Assembly: GCF_036634175.1 (NCBI RefSeq)
Contig: NZ_JAZIFX010000001.1
Coordinates: 3,100,001-3,164,000, forward strand
DNA: 64,000 bases
Direction: 5' to 3'
DNA from: Streptomyces sp. P9-A2
Lineage (GTDB): Bacteria > Actinomycetota > Actinomycetes > Streptomycetales > Streptomycetaceae
Shown here in pieces: positions 8,375-16,438 of the stretch; within the stretch, counting starts at the first letter, position 1, and the number at the start of each line of letters is the position of its first letter. Position numbers and translations under genes: made by a program. Under the pieces are notes generated by a model. The model searched no databases, was not told the DNA's origin, and was given only the letters and a program-made list of their open reading frames with translations.

Positions 8375-8462
8375 TCACTGTTCGATGTCGAGCTCGAACC
8401 AGATCACCTTGTCGGTGCTCAGCCGAGTCGCGCCCCAGCGTCGGGCCAGCCGGTTCACGACC
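8375..8462 (-). pseudogene. C-terminal scrap of an RsbW/SpoIIE-type ATPase gene
   Basis: Minus-strand sequence ending at the stop 8375-8377 encodes VVNRLARRWGATR followed by DKVIWFELDIEQ. This is the usual last stretch of GHKL regulatory ATPases in Streptomyces (pattern L-x-x-R-W-G ... V-W-F-E-L). No upstream N-box or glycine motif remains in any frame. It is about 29 codons of a destroyed gene between the IS5 element and the polymer operon, and shows that an ATPase gene was lost here. Confidence 0.45.
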
Positions 8463-8568
8463 CCGTCACTCTGCGGTTGACAGGGCCGAAGAACCACGCG
8501 TCCGGCGCCACGGTCCGGAAACCGGTTCGCCGTCGGTCCGGGCGCCTTGCCCTGAGCCTGGCCCGGCC

Positions 8569-9912
8569 TCAGCCCCCGTGGGCGGCGCGGCTTGCGGGCT
8601 GCCGGCCGGCGGAGCGCTTCGCGCCGTTCGGCCACAGGCGTGGGCTTCGCTTCGCCGCGAGGTCCTCGACCCAGCCGACCGCGAGCACCGCCAGGCCGAT
8701 GAGGGGCCAGATCAGGGCGAACATCCAGAGCGTGTACGTGCTGCTGATCGCCTCCGCCCCGCGCTCGCTCTGCATGAACGGGAGCCGGTACAGCAGGTCG
8801 ACGATCGGAACCGTCGCCATGATCAGCATGTTGTGCCACAGGTAGATGGTGACCGCCCGGTTGTTGGAGAGCGTCACCAGCTTGTCCCACTGCGCCAGGC
8901 GTCCCGGGAGTTCCCGCCAGGACGGGGAGTACTGGAGCAGGATCACGACGAAGCCGAACGACCAGGTGGCCTGGGCCAGCGGGATGTCGTTGAGGTCCCA
9001 GCCGTCGGCGCCCAGATGGCCCGACGCCCACCACAGGCCGAAGGCCATCACCAGCGACGCGCAGGAGACCGACACGTACCGCGGGATCTTCTTCAGCATG
9101 CCGTCGTTGTGGGCGAATCCCAGCACCCAGCAACCGCCGTAGACCGCGAAGTCGGTGATCGCGCGGCCCGTTTCACCGGGGATAGTCACCAGGCCCGTGC
9201 CGACGATCGCGGTCAGGACCAGCGGGGCGAGCAGGGTCGGCCAGGGGGCCCGGCGGAACGCCCACAGCAGCAGCGGCGACGCGATCACGAACCACAGGTA
9301 GGCGCGCAGGTACCACAGCGGGCCCGCGGCCTGCACCGCCCACGTGACGTCCAGCAGGCCCGACGGGGAGCCGAGCTCCCAGGGGTAGGGCGGAGCGCCG
9401 ATCGGGACGATGTAGTTGACCAGCCCGATCAGACCCCAGGTGCCGTCCTCCTTCCCGGGGTTCCAGCCGTTCACGAACATCATCGTCAGCACGACCGCGG
9501 CGAACGCCCACATGGGCGGCAGGAGGCGGCGGATCCGGCTGCGGATCACGCTCCCCGCCGGGCGCTTCAGCGAACGCGCCATCAGCGAACCGGCCAGCGC
9601 GAACATCACGCCCATCGACGGGAACAGCACCGTTATCCAGGCCCAGCCGAACAGGTGGTAGATCACGACGCGGACCAGGGCGATGGAGCGCAGCAGGTCG
9701 AGGTACCGGTCACGGCCCGGTTTCCCGGGGGTGGCGGCCGGGGTGGCGGGGTGCGCTGCGGGTGCGGGCTCGGTCGTGCGCTGCCGCGGGAGGTCGGGCG
9801 GCATCCCCGAGGTCCCGTCCGTCTCCCCCGTGTGGGCGGTTCCGTACGGGCCGGCCGGCCCCGGAGACGGGTCCGGGCCCGTACCCGTATCCGTCGTGTA
9901 TCCGTGGGTCAT
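8569..9912 (-). CDS. Membrane-bound acyltransferase (acyltransferase_3/OafA-like) of the polymer operon
   Basis: 447 residues. After about 60 Pro/Thr/Ala-rich cytoplasmic residues come about ten hydrophobic spans. The first (YLDLLRSIALVRVVIYHLFGWAW) holds the R and H typical of acyltransferase_3 enzymes; others include FPSMGVMFALAGSLMARSL and FVIASPLLLWAF. These enzymes move acetyl, succinyl or similar groups across the membrane onto surface sugars. The ATG at 9912 overlaps the stop of the upstream matB-like gene (ATGA), so it is translationally coupled as the third gene of the operon. It probably acylates the glycan made by MatB; the acyl group is unknown. The C-terminus is basic and ends in the cytoplasm. 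Confidence 0.85.
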   Translation of the reverse strand: MTHGYTTDTGTGPDPSPGPAGPYGTAHTGETDGTSGMPPDLPRQRTTEPAPAAHPATPAATPGKPGRDRYLDLLRSIALVRVVIYHLFGWAWITVLFPSMGVMFALAGSLMARSLKRPAGSVIRSRIRRLLPPMWAFAAVVLTMMFVNGWNPGKEDGTWGLIGLVNYIVPIGAPPYPWELGSPSGLLDVTWAVQAAGPLWYLRAYLWFVIASPLLLWAFRRAPWPTLLAPLVLTAIVGTGLVTIPGETGRAITDFAVYGGCWVLGFAHNDGMLKKIPRYVSVSCASLVMAFGLWWASGHLGADGWDLNDIPLAQATWSFGFVVILLQYSPSWRELPGRLAQWDKLVTLSNNRAVTIYLWHNMLIMATVPIVDLLYRLPFMQSERGAEAISSTYTLWMFALIWPLIGLAVLAVGWVEDLAAKRSPRLWPNGAKRSAGRQPASRAAHGG

Positions 9913-12107
9913 GCCACGGGCCTCCGATCGTCGTCGGTCCGCGCGTTCTGGCGCGGCACCGAGCCGCCGGGCGCCTCGACGACGCCGGTGCGCCGTAGCT
10001 TCTGCCAGCGCAGGCGGCCGCCGGTGAGCGCGGTGATCCAGGACTGGAGCAGCACGACGTACATGAGCTGGCGGTAGAGGATCTGCTGCAGCGGCAGCGA
10101 GACGAGGTGGGTCATGCGTTCGCGGTCGAGGCGGAAGGCGAAGGCCGCGCAGACCGCCTGGATGGCGAGGACGCCCAGCCACGCCATGATCGTCTTCTGG
10201 GTCGGGCCGAAGACGATGCCGTAGAGCAGGAAGACGTCGATCAGGGGGGCCAGCAGCGGGGCCACGATCATGAACAGGGAGACGAAGGGCAGGCCCACGC
10301 GGCCGAAGCGGCCCGATGGTCCCTTGTCGATCACGGAGCGGCGGTGCTTCCAGATGGCCTGCATGGTGCCGTACGACCAGCGGTAGCGCTGGGACCACAG
10401 CTGCTGGACGGTCTCCGGGGCCTCGGTCCAGGCGCGGGCGTTCTCGGCGTAGACCACGCGCCAGCCGGCGCGGTGCAGCGCCATGGTGACGTCGGTGTCC
10501 TCGGCGAGCGTGTCGTCGCTCATGCCGCCGAGCGGGACCAGGGCCGAGCGGCGGAAGGCGCCGACGGCTCCCGGGATGGTCGGCATGCAGCCGAGGATGT
10601 CGTACATGCGGCGGTCCAGGTTGAAGCCCATCACGTACTCGATGTGCTGCCAGGCGCCGATGAGGCTGTCCTTGTTGCCGACCTTCGCGTTGCCCGCCAC
10701 GGCCCCCACCTTCGGGTCGCCGAAGGGCTGGACGAGTTCGCGGACGGTGGACGGCTCGAAGACCGTGTCGCCGTCCATCATCACGACGATGTCGTACCGG
10801 GCGTTGGCCAGGCCCCGGTTGAGCGCGGCCGGTTTGCCCGCGTTGAGCTGGCGGATCACCCGGACGTTGGGCAGGCCCATGGCCTCGACGATGCGCGCCG
10901 TGCCGTCGCTGGAACCGTCGTCGATGACCAGGACCTCGACCGGGTGGTCGCTGTCCATCAGGGAACGGACGGTGTTCTCGATGCACTTGGCCTCGTTGTA
11001 GGCCGGGACGAGCACGGTCACCGGTTCGGTGACCGGCGGGCCCCAGCCGAAGCCCCGGCGGCGCACCCGGCGGGCGTGGACGCCGGAGAGGACGAGCATC
11101 AGCAGGAAGCGGCCGATGACCAGGGTGCCGACGATCGCCAGGCCCGCCGCCAGACCGCTGGTGATCTTCTCCGAGGCCTGGACCAGGAAGACCCACGCCT
11201 TGCCCTTCCACAGCTCGGAGCCGGTCACCGGGCTCATCGCGCTGGGCGCGTCCAGGGCCTCGGTGAGGTTGTCGAACTCGTAGCCGTCCTTCTTCAGGTC
11301 GGGCAGCATCGTGTCCAACGCCTTGACGGTCTGGCTGCGGTCGCCGCCGGAGTCGTGCATCAGGACGATGGCGCCCTCGCCGTTCTTCGGCGTGGCACGG
11401 CGGATGATCTCGCCGACGCCGGGCCGCTTCCAGTCCTCGCTGTCCGTGTTGTTGACGACGGTGATGTAACCGAGGCTGCCGATGTACTCGGCCACCGGCC
11501 AGGACTTGTTGTCCATGGCGGCGGAGAAGGAGGAGTACGGCGGGCGGAAGAGCGAGGTGCGCACCCCGGCCGCGCCGGTGATCGCCAGCTGGTTCTGCGA
11601 CAGCTCCCAGTCGATGCGCTTCTTGGACTGGAGGGAGAGGTCGGGGTGGTTGAACGTGTGCAGACCGAGCTCGTGGCCCTCGTCGACCATGCGCTGGACG
11701 AGGCCCGGGTAGCGGGAGGCCATGGTGCCGGTGACGAAGAAGACCGCGTGCGCGTCGTGCTTCTTCAGCACGTCCAGCACGCGCGGCGTCCAGACCGGGT
11801 CCGGGCCGTCGTCGAAGGTGAGGACCAGATGGCGGTCGGGCACGCTCAGGCTGTCGGTGCGGCCGCCCCGGGCGTCGATGACCGGGCCGCCCCCGTGGAT
11901 CTTCTCCGGCACCTTGTCGGTGGGGGCGGGCGCCTGGACGCGGTGGTCGGCGAGGATCTCGCTGTGTGTGTAGCCGCGCAGCATGAGCATCGCCGCCAGG
12001 GCGACGAGGACGAGCAGCGGGAGCAGCAGGCGCAGGGGCAGACGGCGACGCCTGGAGCCGCCTCGGGCTCTGGTCGCGGGCCCGGGGCGGCGGGAGTGGG
12101 ATGCCAT
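9909..12107 (-). CDS. matB: Bifunctional polysaccharide deacetylase / family 2 glycosyltransferase (MatB-like)
   Basis: 732 residues. A basic N-terminus and one membrane span (LPLLVLVALAAMLML, about 28-45) lead to an extracellular NodB-type deacetylase: TFDDGPDP (catalytic Asp and metal Asp), HTFNHPD (metal His pair), RPPYSS and LMHDSGG are all present. A second membrane region near 320 leads to a GT2 domain with DDGSSDG, MDGDT, EDTD and QRYRW (the QxxRW processive signature), then C-terminal spans. This is the layout of Streptomyces MatB, which makes a poly-beta-1,6-N-acetylglucosamine-like glycan involved in hyphal aggregation and attachment. Start and stop overlap both neighbours by 1-4 bases. 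The assignment rests on architecture and gene order. Confidence 0.9.
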   Translation of the reverse strand: MASHSRRPGPATRARGGSRRRRLPLRLLLPLLVLVALAAMLMLRGYTHSEILADHRVQAPAPTDKVPEKIHGGGPVIDARGGRTDSLSVPDRHLVLTFDDGPDPVWTPRVLDVLKKHDAHAVFFVTGTMASRYPGLVQRMVDEGHELGLHTFNHPDLSLQSKKRIDWELSQNQLAITGAAGVRTSLFRPPYSSFSAAMDNKSWPVAEYIGSLGYITVVNNTDSEDWKRPGVGEIIRRATPKNGEGAIVLMHDSGGDRSQTVKALDTMLPDLKKDGYEFDNLTEALDAPSAMSPVTGSELWKGKAWVFLVQASEKITSGLAAGLAIVGTLVIGRFLLMLVLSGVHARRVRRRGFGWGPPVTEPVTVLVPAYNEAKCIENTVRSLMDSDHPVEVLVIDDGSSDGTARIVEAMGLPNVRVIRQLNAGKPAALNRGLANARYDIVVMMDGDTVFEPSTVRELVQPFGDPKVGAVAGNAKVGNKDSLIGAWQHIEYVMGFNLDRRMYDILGCMPTIPGAVGAFRRSALVPLGGMSDDTLAEDTDVTMALHRAGWRVVYAENARAWTEAPETVQQLWSQRYRWSYGTMQAIWKHRRSVIDKGPSGRFGRVGLPFVSLFMIVAPLLAPLIDVFLLYGIVFGPTQKTIMAWLGVLAIQAVCAAFAFRLDRERMTHLVSLPLQQILYRQLMYVVLLQSWITALTGGRLRWQKLRRTGVVEAPGGSVPRQNARTDDDRRPVA

Positions 12108-13564
12108 CAGAGAACGTGCTCCGGGGACGGTGCGGTGGGGGCGGTGGACGGGTTCGGCGGCGCGGCGGGGTTCTCGGCGGCCACGGCCGGTGCTTCGGCG
12201 GGCGCCTGGGCGAGGTTGCCGGCGCCGGCGGGTTCCTCGTCGCCGGGGTCCTCCCCGGCGGGCGGGGTGGTCGGATCGGTGCCGGTGCCGCCGGACGGGG
12301 TCGTCGGGGCGGCGGGCTGCGTGGCGACCGGGGGGACGGCCGGGGCGGTCGTCGTGGGGGCGCCGCCGACGCCGGTGCCCGGCCCCGGGGTGGTCCGGGT
12401 CGGTGCCGACGACGGGCCGGTGGTCTCGCCGGACCCGTTCTCGGCGGCGGGCGCGCCGCCCGCGGGGAGGCCGGCATCGGGCGAGGGAAGGGTGTCGGCG
12501 TCACCGGTGACCGGCTCGGTGCCCGGGGTCAGACCGGTACCGGAGTCGGGCGACGCGTCCGGCTCGGCGGGCTCCGGCGAGGTCTCGACCTTTCCGGCGG
12601 GCTGCTCCTGCTCCTGGTCGGGTACGGGGACCCAGGGGGCGTTGGAGTTGCCGGACAGCAGCGTGGCGACGATCACGATGGCGTACGCGGCGCAGGCCAG
12701 GCCGACGGCCAGGCCGATCCGGCGGTAGAGGCGGCTGCGGCGGCCGGACTCGTCGACGAACACGGGTCCGTCGGCGGCCTCGAGGGCCGTGCCGGCACGG
12801 TGCTTGCCCGGTGTCGCCCGCAGCACGCTGTCGCCGAACTGCACGGCGTCGAGCTGGACCGTCACCTCGTGCGGGTCGTGGGTGTGCTCGGTGCTGTCGG
12901 CGTCCACGTCCACGGCCGCGGCGGGCATGGCCGTGGTGGGCGCGGCCGCGGCGGGGGGGAGCACGGACGTCTCGGCGCCCTCCTGCCAGGGGTCGCGCAG
13001 GGAAGCGCGGGGCGGCCGGGGGGTCCCGGGAGACCGGTCGGAGAGGCGTGCGGTGAAGCCGGTGGAACCGGCGGAACCAGTGGAGGGGGGCGTGGGGAGG
13101 CTGTGGGGCTTGATCCGGAGGACCCTGGTCTCCTCGGGGTCCTCCGGGCCTTCGGGGTCCTCGGAAGCCGCCGGGAACGTCGGGGCCGCCCCCCACGTCG
13201 GGGTGGCCTTCTCCGGCCCGCGCTGTGCGGGCATCCTGCTCGTGCCACCCGGTGCCGGCACCTTGCTCGTGCCGCCCGGTGGGGGCGTTGCGCTCATCGT
13301 GGTCGTCGTGGCCTTCGTGTCGTCCGGAGCGACCCGGTCGTCCAGGCCGGCCCGGTCGTCCGGGTCGGCCGCGCGGGGCGCGGTTCTCGCCGCGGTGCCG
13401 TCGTTCGCCCCGGCGGTGCGGCCGGGCGCGCCTCGGGAGAACCATGTTCCGCGGTCGGCAGCGGAACTGCCGGAGTCAGGCCGGTCGCCCTCGACCGGGT
13501 CGGCTTCGTCTTCGGTCCCGGACCGTTCGGGTTGGGCGTCTTCTCGCCACTGTTCCACGCGCAC
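12107..13564 (-). CDS. matA: MatA-like membrane protein with long disordered regions
   Basis: About 485 residues from GTG 13564, which has GGGGGAAGAAGC just upstream; the frame stays open to 13711 but that extension lacks a ribosome site. About 290 N-terminal residues are charged and low-complexity, with PGGTSK/PGGTSRMP-type near-repeats. Then comes one membrane span (IGLAVGLACAAYAIVIVATLL) and about 150 extracellular residues rich in Pro, Thr, Gly and Glu. No catalytic motif is visible. The stop overlaps the matB start (TGATG). In Streptomyces MatA is needed together with MatB for the surface glycan, perhaps as a scaffold. Sequence in disordered parts is poorly conserved, so the identity depends on operon position. 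Confidence 0.7.
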   Translation of the reverse strand: MRVEQWREDAQPERSGTEDEADPVEGDRPDSGSSAADRGTWFSRGAPGRTAGANDGTAARTAPRAADPDDRAGLDDRVAPDDTKATTTTMSATPPPGGTSKVPAPGGTSRMPAQRGPEKATPTWGAAPTFPAASEDPEGPEDPEETRVLRIKPHSLPTPPSTGSAGSTGFTARLSDRSPGTPRPPRASLRDPWQEGAETSVLPPAAAAPTTAMPAAAVDVDADSTEHTHDPHEVTVQLDAVQFGDSVLRATPGKHRAGTALEAADGPVFVDESGRRSRLYRRIGLAVGLACAAYAIVIVATLLSGNSNAPWVPVPDQEQEQPAGKVETSPEPAEPDASPDSGTGLTPGTEPVTGDADTLPSPDAGLPAGGAPAAENGSGETTGPSSAPTRTTPGPGTGVGGAPTTTAPAVPPVATQPAAPTTPSGGTGTDPTTPPAGEDPGDEEPAGAGNLAQAPAEAPAVAAENPAAPPNPSTAPTAPSPEHVL

Positions 13565-13741
13565 GCTTCTTCCCCCCACGGGCCTGTTCCGGGTGCGCGT
13601 ACGGCTCGAGCACTCGCCTCCGGAAAGGGGTCCCCCACCCTCTCCGAGCGCCCCGTTTATCACACCGTGCTCGGGCATCGAATGTAGCGCACGCGAAGGT
13701 TCCGTGTTCACCGGGAGGGGATTCGTGTCAATTGCGAGACA

Positions 13742-14710
13742 TTAGGGAGAACTCATGACATCAAGATCGCTGTCCGAAACCCACCCGTCGGCGGGCCGCA
13801 GCAACCAGCCCTCCTCGGCTGCGATATCGGCCGCGGCTCGGCGAAGTCCGTCCAGAGCGGGGTGAATCAGCCCTTTCCGCCAGACCAGGGACACCGGTGA
13901 CAGCGGAACGGGGTCGACCAGTGGGCGCAGCACCATCGAGGGCAGCGGCGGGAAGCCCACCACGGTGAGGACCGGATTCCCCGTACGGGCCATGATCCGC
14001 TGGAACTCCTCCTCCCCGACGGCCAGGGGCGCGGGCGCCGCCACGTCGATGCCCCGTCCCTCGAACAGCAGCCCCGCGAGGTCGGTCCACTCCGGTGTGC
14101 GCGGATTGCCCGCCCCGGCGTACACCTCCTCGCCGGCCAGCGCGTCGAGCGGCACCTCCGCCAGGGCGGCCAGCCGATGGCCCTCGGGAAGGATCACCGC
14201 CATCGGCTCGTACCGTACGGGCTGCTGGTCGAGCCCGGTCTTCAGCGCCGCGGGGAGCCCCGCGAACCGCCCGAACGACGCGTCGAGCCGCCCCGCGGTC
14301 AACTCGCCCGCGGCCCAGGCCAGTCCGCTCTCGTAGCGGGCCATCAACTCGTGACCGGGGCTGAGTTCGCGGGCCCGGTGCAGGACCCGGCGCCCGGTGG
14401 CCAGCCCCGGGGAGTTGAGGTCCACCAGGAGCGGCCGGGTCCGTCCGGCGGCGGCGAGCAGGTCGTCCTGCGCCGCCAGGGCCCGGCGGGCGTACGGCAG
14501 CAGGCGTTCGCCGTCGGGGGTGAGCGTCACCTGGCGGGTGGTCCGTACGAACAGCTCGCTGCCCAGCTCCCGTTCCAGCCGCCGTACGTCGCGACTGAGC
14601 GCCTGCTGGGCGACGTAGAGGCGCATCGCGGCGCGGGTGAAGTGCAGTTCCTCGGCGACGGTGACGAAGGCGCGCAGGAGGCGGGGGTCGAGGTGGGCGG
14701 GGGCGGGCAC
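13742..14710 (-). CDS. LysR-family transcriptional regulator
   Basis: 322 residues from GTG 14710. The N-terminal winged helix is typical (LLRAFVTVAEELHFTRAAMRL, then QQALSRDVRRLERELGSELFVRTTRQVTLTPDG), followed by a two-lobed effector domain (for example PVRYEPMAVILPEGHRLAAL). It is divergent from the MFS exporter at 14794 with only 83 bases between, the classic layout for a LysR regulator controlling a divergent transporter. Effector unknown. The stop lies close to the matA promoter region, with opposite orientation to the exporter and the same strand as the polymer operon. Confidence 0.9.
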   Translation of the reverse strand: MPAPAHLDPRLLRAFVTVAEELHFTRAAMRLYVAQQALSRDVRRLERELGSELFVRTTRQVTLTPDGERLLPYARRALAAQDDLLAAAGRTRPLLVDLNSPGLATGRRVLHRARELSPGHELMARYESGLAWAAGELTAGRLDASFGRFAGLPAALKTGLDQQPVRYEPMAVILPEGHRLAALAEVPLDALAGEEVYAGAGNPRTPEWTDLAGLLFEGRGIDVAAPAPLAVGEEEFQRIMARTGNPVLTVVGFPPLPSMVLRPLVDPVPLSPVSLVWRKGLIHPALDGLRRAAADIAAEEGWLLRPADGWVSDSDLDVMSSP

Positions 14711-14793
14711 CCCGCGAACCTACAACGCGGATGCGTGAATCGGTACCGGGAAGGTGTTGGACCGGCGCCGCGAGCACGGGCGACGGTGGGTCC

Positions 14794-16182
14794 ATGCCGC
14801 AACCGACCTTCCGCAGGCGCCCTCCGGTCTCCCGGAACACTCCGCTGCTCACCGTCACCGCCGACACCCTGGTCGCCGTCGACTTCTCGCCACGCGGGCG
14901 GACGAACAGCGGTCGCGGCCGGGAGAAGGGCCCCTACCGCCGCCTCTTCGCACTGCCCGGCGCCCGCGCGTTCACGGCCTGGAACCTCGTCGCCCGGCTG
15001 CCGATGGGCATGCTCAGTGTGAGCGCGGTCATGATGATCGCCGTGACCCGGGGTTCGTACGCCCTGGCCGGCGCGGTCGTCGCGACCGGACTCGCGGTGA
15101 CCGCGGCGGTCGCCCCGTGGACCGCGCGCCTGGTCGACCGGTACGGGCAGGCCCGCATCGCCCTGCCCGCCACGGGGTTCGCCGTGCTCGGCCTGCTCGC
15201 GCTACTGCTCTGCGTGCGCCACGGCGCCCCCGACTGGACCCTGTTCGCCGCCTACGCCGCCACCGCCACGACACCGAACACCGGCGGGATGTCCCGGGCC
15301 CGCTGGGCGTACCTGCTGGGCTCCCGCGCCGGGACGTCGGGGGACGACCCGAAGGCGGTCGCCGAGGCCCTGCACACCGCGAACTCCTTCGAGCAGGCCG
15401 CGGACGAGCTGTGCTTCATGCTGGGCCCGGTGCTCGCGGCCTTCCTGTGCACAGCGTTCTTCCCGGAGGCGGGCACCCTGGTGGGGGCGGTGCTGCTGCT
15501 GACGGGCGTGACGCTGTTCGCCGCCCAGCGTTCCACCGAGCCGCCGGCCGGACGTCACGCGCCGGGCGGCCGGGCTCCCTTCCGGGCGCCCGGGATGCGC
15601 CCGCTGCTCGTCGTCTGCCTCGCGACCGGCGCGGTGTTCGGTGCGATGGAGGTCGTCACGATCGCGTTCGCGGACGCCCAGGGGCACCGTCCGGCGGCCG
15701 GCGCGGTGCTCGCCCTCCAGGCGGCAGGCTCCTTCGCGGCGGGGCTCGCGTACGGGGCGATGCGCCCGGCGGGGTCCGCGTGGTCCCGGCTGCCGTGGTG
15801 CCTGGCCGCCATGACCGCGCTGATGGTGCTGCCGCTGCTCGCGGCGTCCCTCGCCGGCTCGCTCGTCCTGCTGGCGGGCGCGCTCCTGCTCGCCGGCATG
15901 GCCACGGCGCCGACGATGGTCACGGCGATGACGCTGGTCCAGCGCCTCACCCCCGAGGGCCGGCTGAACGAGGGCATGACCCTCGCGGTGACCGGCCTGC
16001 TCGGCGGGATCGCCTGCGGCAGCGCGGCGGGCGGCTGGACGGTCGAGCACGTCTCGGCCGCGGCCGGGTACGGGGTCCCGGTGACGGCGGCCGCGACGGC
16101 CCTGCTGACCGCCCTCGTCCTGCTCGGCCCGCCGGACTCCCGTCGGCCCGGGGCGGCGGGTCCGGCGGGTCCGGGCTGGTGA
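14794..16182 (+). CDS. MFS transporter, probable drug or metabolite exporter
   Basis: About 462 residues from ATG 14794 (GGTGGG upstream); an earlier in-frame ATG at 14731 would run into the LysR promoter region. About 12 hydrophobic spans are visible, beginning FTAWNLVARLPMGMLSVSAVMMI, with a cytoplasmic loop-2 signature variant (ARLVDRYGQARI). It resembles the YfcJ/SCO-type MFS group in Streptomyces, often annotated as multidrug exporters. Substrate unknown; expression is probably controlled by the divergent LysR protein. The last codons run into a tandem repeat of GCGGGTCCGGGCTG, which gives the PAGPAGPGW C-terminus. Confidence 0.85.
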   Translation: MPQPTFRRRPPVSRNTPLLTVTADTLVAVDFSPRGRTNSGRGREKGPYRRLFALPGARAFTAWNLVARLPMGMLSVSAVMMIAVTRGSYALAGAVVATGLAVTAAVAPWTARLVDRYGQARIALPATGFAVLGLLALLLCVRHGAPDWTLFAAYAATATTPNTGGMSRARWAYLLGSRAGTSGDDPKAVAEALHTANSFEQAADELCFMLGPVLAAFLCTAFFPEAGTLVGAVLLLTGVTLFAAQRSTEPPAGRHAPGGRAPFRAPGMRPLLVVCLATGAVFGAMEVVTIAFADAQGHRPAAGAVLALQAAGSFAAGLAYGAMRPAGSAWSRLPWCLAAMTALMVLPLLAASLAGSLVLLAGALLLAGMATAPTMVTAMTLVQRLTPEGRLNEGMTLAVTGLLGGIACGSAAGGWTVEHVSAAAGYGVPVTAAATALLTALVLLGPPDSRRPGAAGPAGPGW

Positions 16183-16218
16183 GGCGGGTCCGGGCTGGTG
16201 AGGCGGGTCCGGGCTGGT
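16164..16218. repeat. Tandem 19-bp repeat at the end of the MFS gene
   Basis: Almost three copies of GAGGCGGGTCCGGGCTGGT in direct array. The MFS stop codon (16180-16182) lies at the junction of copies one and two, so copies two and three are a duplication of the stop-proximal sequence. Confidence 0.85.
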
Positions 16219-16329
16219 GAGGCGCCGTCCGTCCGAGGCCTCGAACCGCCGTCCGTTCGGGCCGTCGAACCGCTCCACCGAATCCCGCCCGCACCATTGA
16301 CGGCCCTACTGCTCGCACATACCTTCACC

Positions 16330-16347
16330 CGTCGAAGCGCTTCGACG
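16330..16347. promoter_or_regulatory. Perfect 18-bp palindrome, probable LacI-family operator
   Basis: CGTCGAAGCGCTTCGACG is perfectly symmetric around a central CG step, the hallmark of LacI/GalR operators. It is 92 bases upstream of the LacI-family gene start at 16439. A degenerate second copy (CGCGCGCTTCGGCG, about 16353-16367) follows. The likely role is autoregulation. Confidence 0.7.
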
Positions 16348-16438
16348 CACCTCCGCGCGCTTCGGCGCACTCCCCCCTCCCGCTCCTTCCCCCCTCCCGT
16401 TCCTTCCCCCGCGAACCGTGTCAGTGGAGGACCCCCCG

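Noticed and set aside
8569..12504. 1311-codon minus-strand open frame across the polymer operon
   Set aside because: Only its last 447 codons (the acyltransferase) are protein-like. The rest is the alternative frame of matB and matA and consists of Arg/Pro/Ala-rich shadow sequence.
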